Positions 5,157-6,150 of a stretch of 6,150 bases of DNA are shown here, piece by piece. Each line of letters begins with the position of its first letter. Position 1 is the first letter of the stretch. Made by a program: the position numbers and the translations under genes. The DNA is from Clostridia bacterium (lineage in GTDB: Bacteria; UBA6262; WVXT01), in the NCBI GenBank assembly GCA_030671905.1, contig DAOVHK010000085.1, positions 1 through 6,150 on the forward strand, given 5' to 3'. The notes under the pieces were generated by a model. It was not told the DNA's origin and did no database searches. It worked only from the letters and a program-made list of their open reading frames with translations.

Positions 5157-6150
5157 ATGTTACTTTCCAGAAAGATTATTCTATTAGCTTTGATTGCATC
5201 CATTGGACTTGCTTTAGTGAGTTCTATGGACGTTAGGGGTGGTGCACTCGAAGATTTTGATGCCTTTATAAAAGAGAAGGAAAAAGAGAAGGAATTTATC
5301 TCCTATAGTCAAGAAGAATGGAATAAGATGAGGGATGAGAAGGAGCAAGGAATATTTATAATTGAAGAAGAACTTTTGGCTCCGCCGAAAGTGAAAAAGG
5401 TAAAAGAAATAAAACCAGAAGAGGAAGAAGTTGTTCCCCCTCTTCCCGGAGGGATTGGTATAATCCTTCCGTTTGAGTCGAGGTTGAACATATCGGGACA
5501 GAAGAGGATCTCGATGAAGTACGGTGCTGTATTCTATAAGGATGAGGAGGAGAGGACAATTACTGGTACTCCCGCCGGGGTGACTGAGGGGTTTGATATG
5601 GACCAGGAACTCCAGGTGAAGATTAAAGGAAACGTGGGTACAAAAATTACGGTTAATGTGGACTATGATGATACTGTAGAGGATAAAAGAGATATCTCCG
5701 TGGTGTATAAAGGAGACCCTGATGAAATTGTTCAGGAGGCAGCATTCGGAGATATTACCCTGGAACTTCCAGCAACCGAATTTGTTGCCTATAAGAAGAG
5801 CGTATTTGGAGGGAAATTGAATATGCAGTATAAGGAATTTAAATTGATGGCTATTGGCTCACAGACTAAGGGAATACCGGAGGAGAAGAAGTTTAAAGGT
5901 AAGAGCACATTTGAAAAGAGAGATATTAACGATACATCGTATCGGCGGCGAAAATATTACGAGTTGTGGAATACAAACATTCAGAGCGGAACTGAACAGG
6001 TCTATATTGATGACCGGGATGGGACAAACAACCAGAATGGTGCCTGGATGACCGTGAGAAATGACAGCCCTCTTCTGACTAGCGCCACATATTACGGATA
6101 CTTTAATCTTCAAGTTCCGGGACAGGATTACACGATAGACTATATCAAAG
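5157..6150 (+). CDS. SprA-like giant outer-membrane / T9SS translocon protein, N-terminal part (3' end outside window)
   Basis: The frame is open from ATG 5157 to the window end with no stop, giving 331 residues of what is probably a much longer protein. Residues 1 to about 29 look like a signal peptide (MLLSRKIILLALIASIGLAL, then VSSMDVRGG). Residues 31-97 are a highly charged, Glu/Lys-rich linker ending in a Pro stretch. The domain from about 105 resembles the N-terminal region of SprA/Sov: ISMKYGAVFYKDEEE, GFDMDQELQVKIKGNVGTKI, VNVDYDD, KRDISVVYKGDPDEIVQEAA, FGDITLELP and VFGGKLNMQYKEFKLMAIGS. In Bacteroidota SprA is the very large beta-barrel translocon of T9SS, needed for gliding and surface-protein export. 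The start has AAAGGA 3 nt upstream, closer than usual. It lies downstream of a strong promoter, a c-di-GMP riboswitch and a repeat. SprA kinship is inferred from remembered family motifs; a related uncharacterised surface barrel is possible. Confidence 0.8.
   Translation, partial: MLLSRKIILLALIASIGLALVSSMDVRGGALEDFDAFIKEKEKEKEFISYSQEEWNKMRDEKEQGIFIIEEELLAPPKVKKVKEIKPEEEEVVPPLPGGIGIILPFESRLNISGQKRISMKYGAVFYKDEEERTITGTPAGVTEGFDMDQELQVKIKGNVGTKITVNVDYDDTVEDKRDISVVYKGDPDEIVQEAAFGDITLELPATEFVAYKKSVFGGKLNMQYKEFKLMAIGSQTKGIPEEKKFKGKSTFEKRDINDTSYRRRKYYELWNTNIQSGTEQVYIDDRDGTNNQNGAWMTVRNDSPLLTSATYYGYFNLQVPGQDYTIDYIK

Noticed and set aside
5309..6113. Several antisense and out-of-frame ORFs of 60-84 codons within the SprA-like gene
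   Set aside because: They are low-complexity or Ser-rich shadows of a continuous coding frame on the plus strand that runs through to the window end with clear family motifs.

Overview
This window looks like part of a chromosome from an LPS-bearing, Gram-negative-type bacterium of moderate to low GC. The evidence is two lptF/lptG-type LPS-export permeases, an outer-membrane beta-barrel protein ending in Phe, a secreted protease with a type IX secretion (T9SS)-style C-terminal tail, and the start of a very large SprA-like outer-membrane protein. This mix fits the FCB group or uncultured candidate phyla related to it (for example WOR-3/Stahlbacteria or Cloacimonadota). The sequence alone does not fix the phylum.

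Layout. At 2-649 (+) is the C-terminal part of a TraF-like barrel protein. An 83-bp multi-hairpin interspersed repeat (673-755) follows, then a subtilisin-family protease (771-2399, +). The protease converges on an lptG-lptF pair (2424-4647, minus strand) across a 24-bp gap holding a small hairpin. Between lptF and lptG lies a short perfect palindrome beside GTAG, reminiscent of one module of the larger repeat. The roughly 500-bp stretch between lptF and the last gene is dense with regulatory signals. It holds a minus-strand promoter for lptF and a perfect-consensus plus-strand promoter (TTGACA-17-TATAAT). After these come a GEMM-I (cyclic di-GMP-I) riboswitch aptamer, an intrinsic-terminator-type expression platform, and an inverted second copy of the 83-bp repeat. 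The last gene (5157 to the window end, +) is open-ended and encodes the N-terminus of a SprA-like protein.

How it fits together. LptF/LptG export LPS and so maintain the outer membrane in which the TraF-like barrel and SprA-like protein would sit. SprA is the T9SS translocon, and the protease carries a C-terminal domain of the kind T9SS recognises, so translocon and candidate cargo are encoded about 3 kb apart. The most interesting point is that the SprA-like gene appears to lie behind a c-di-GMP riboswitch. The 5' strand of its P1 stem can pair perfectly over 9 nt with a segment at the terminator, which predicts c-di-GMP-induced termination (an OFF switch) of a secretion or surface-motility gene.
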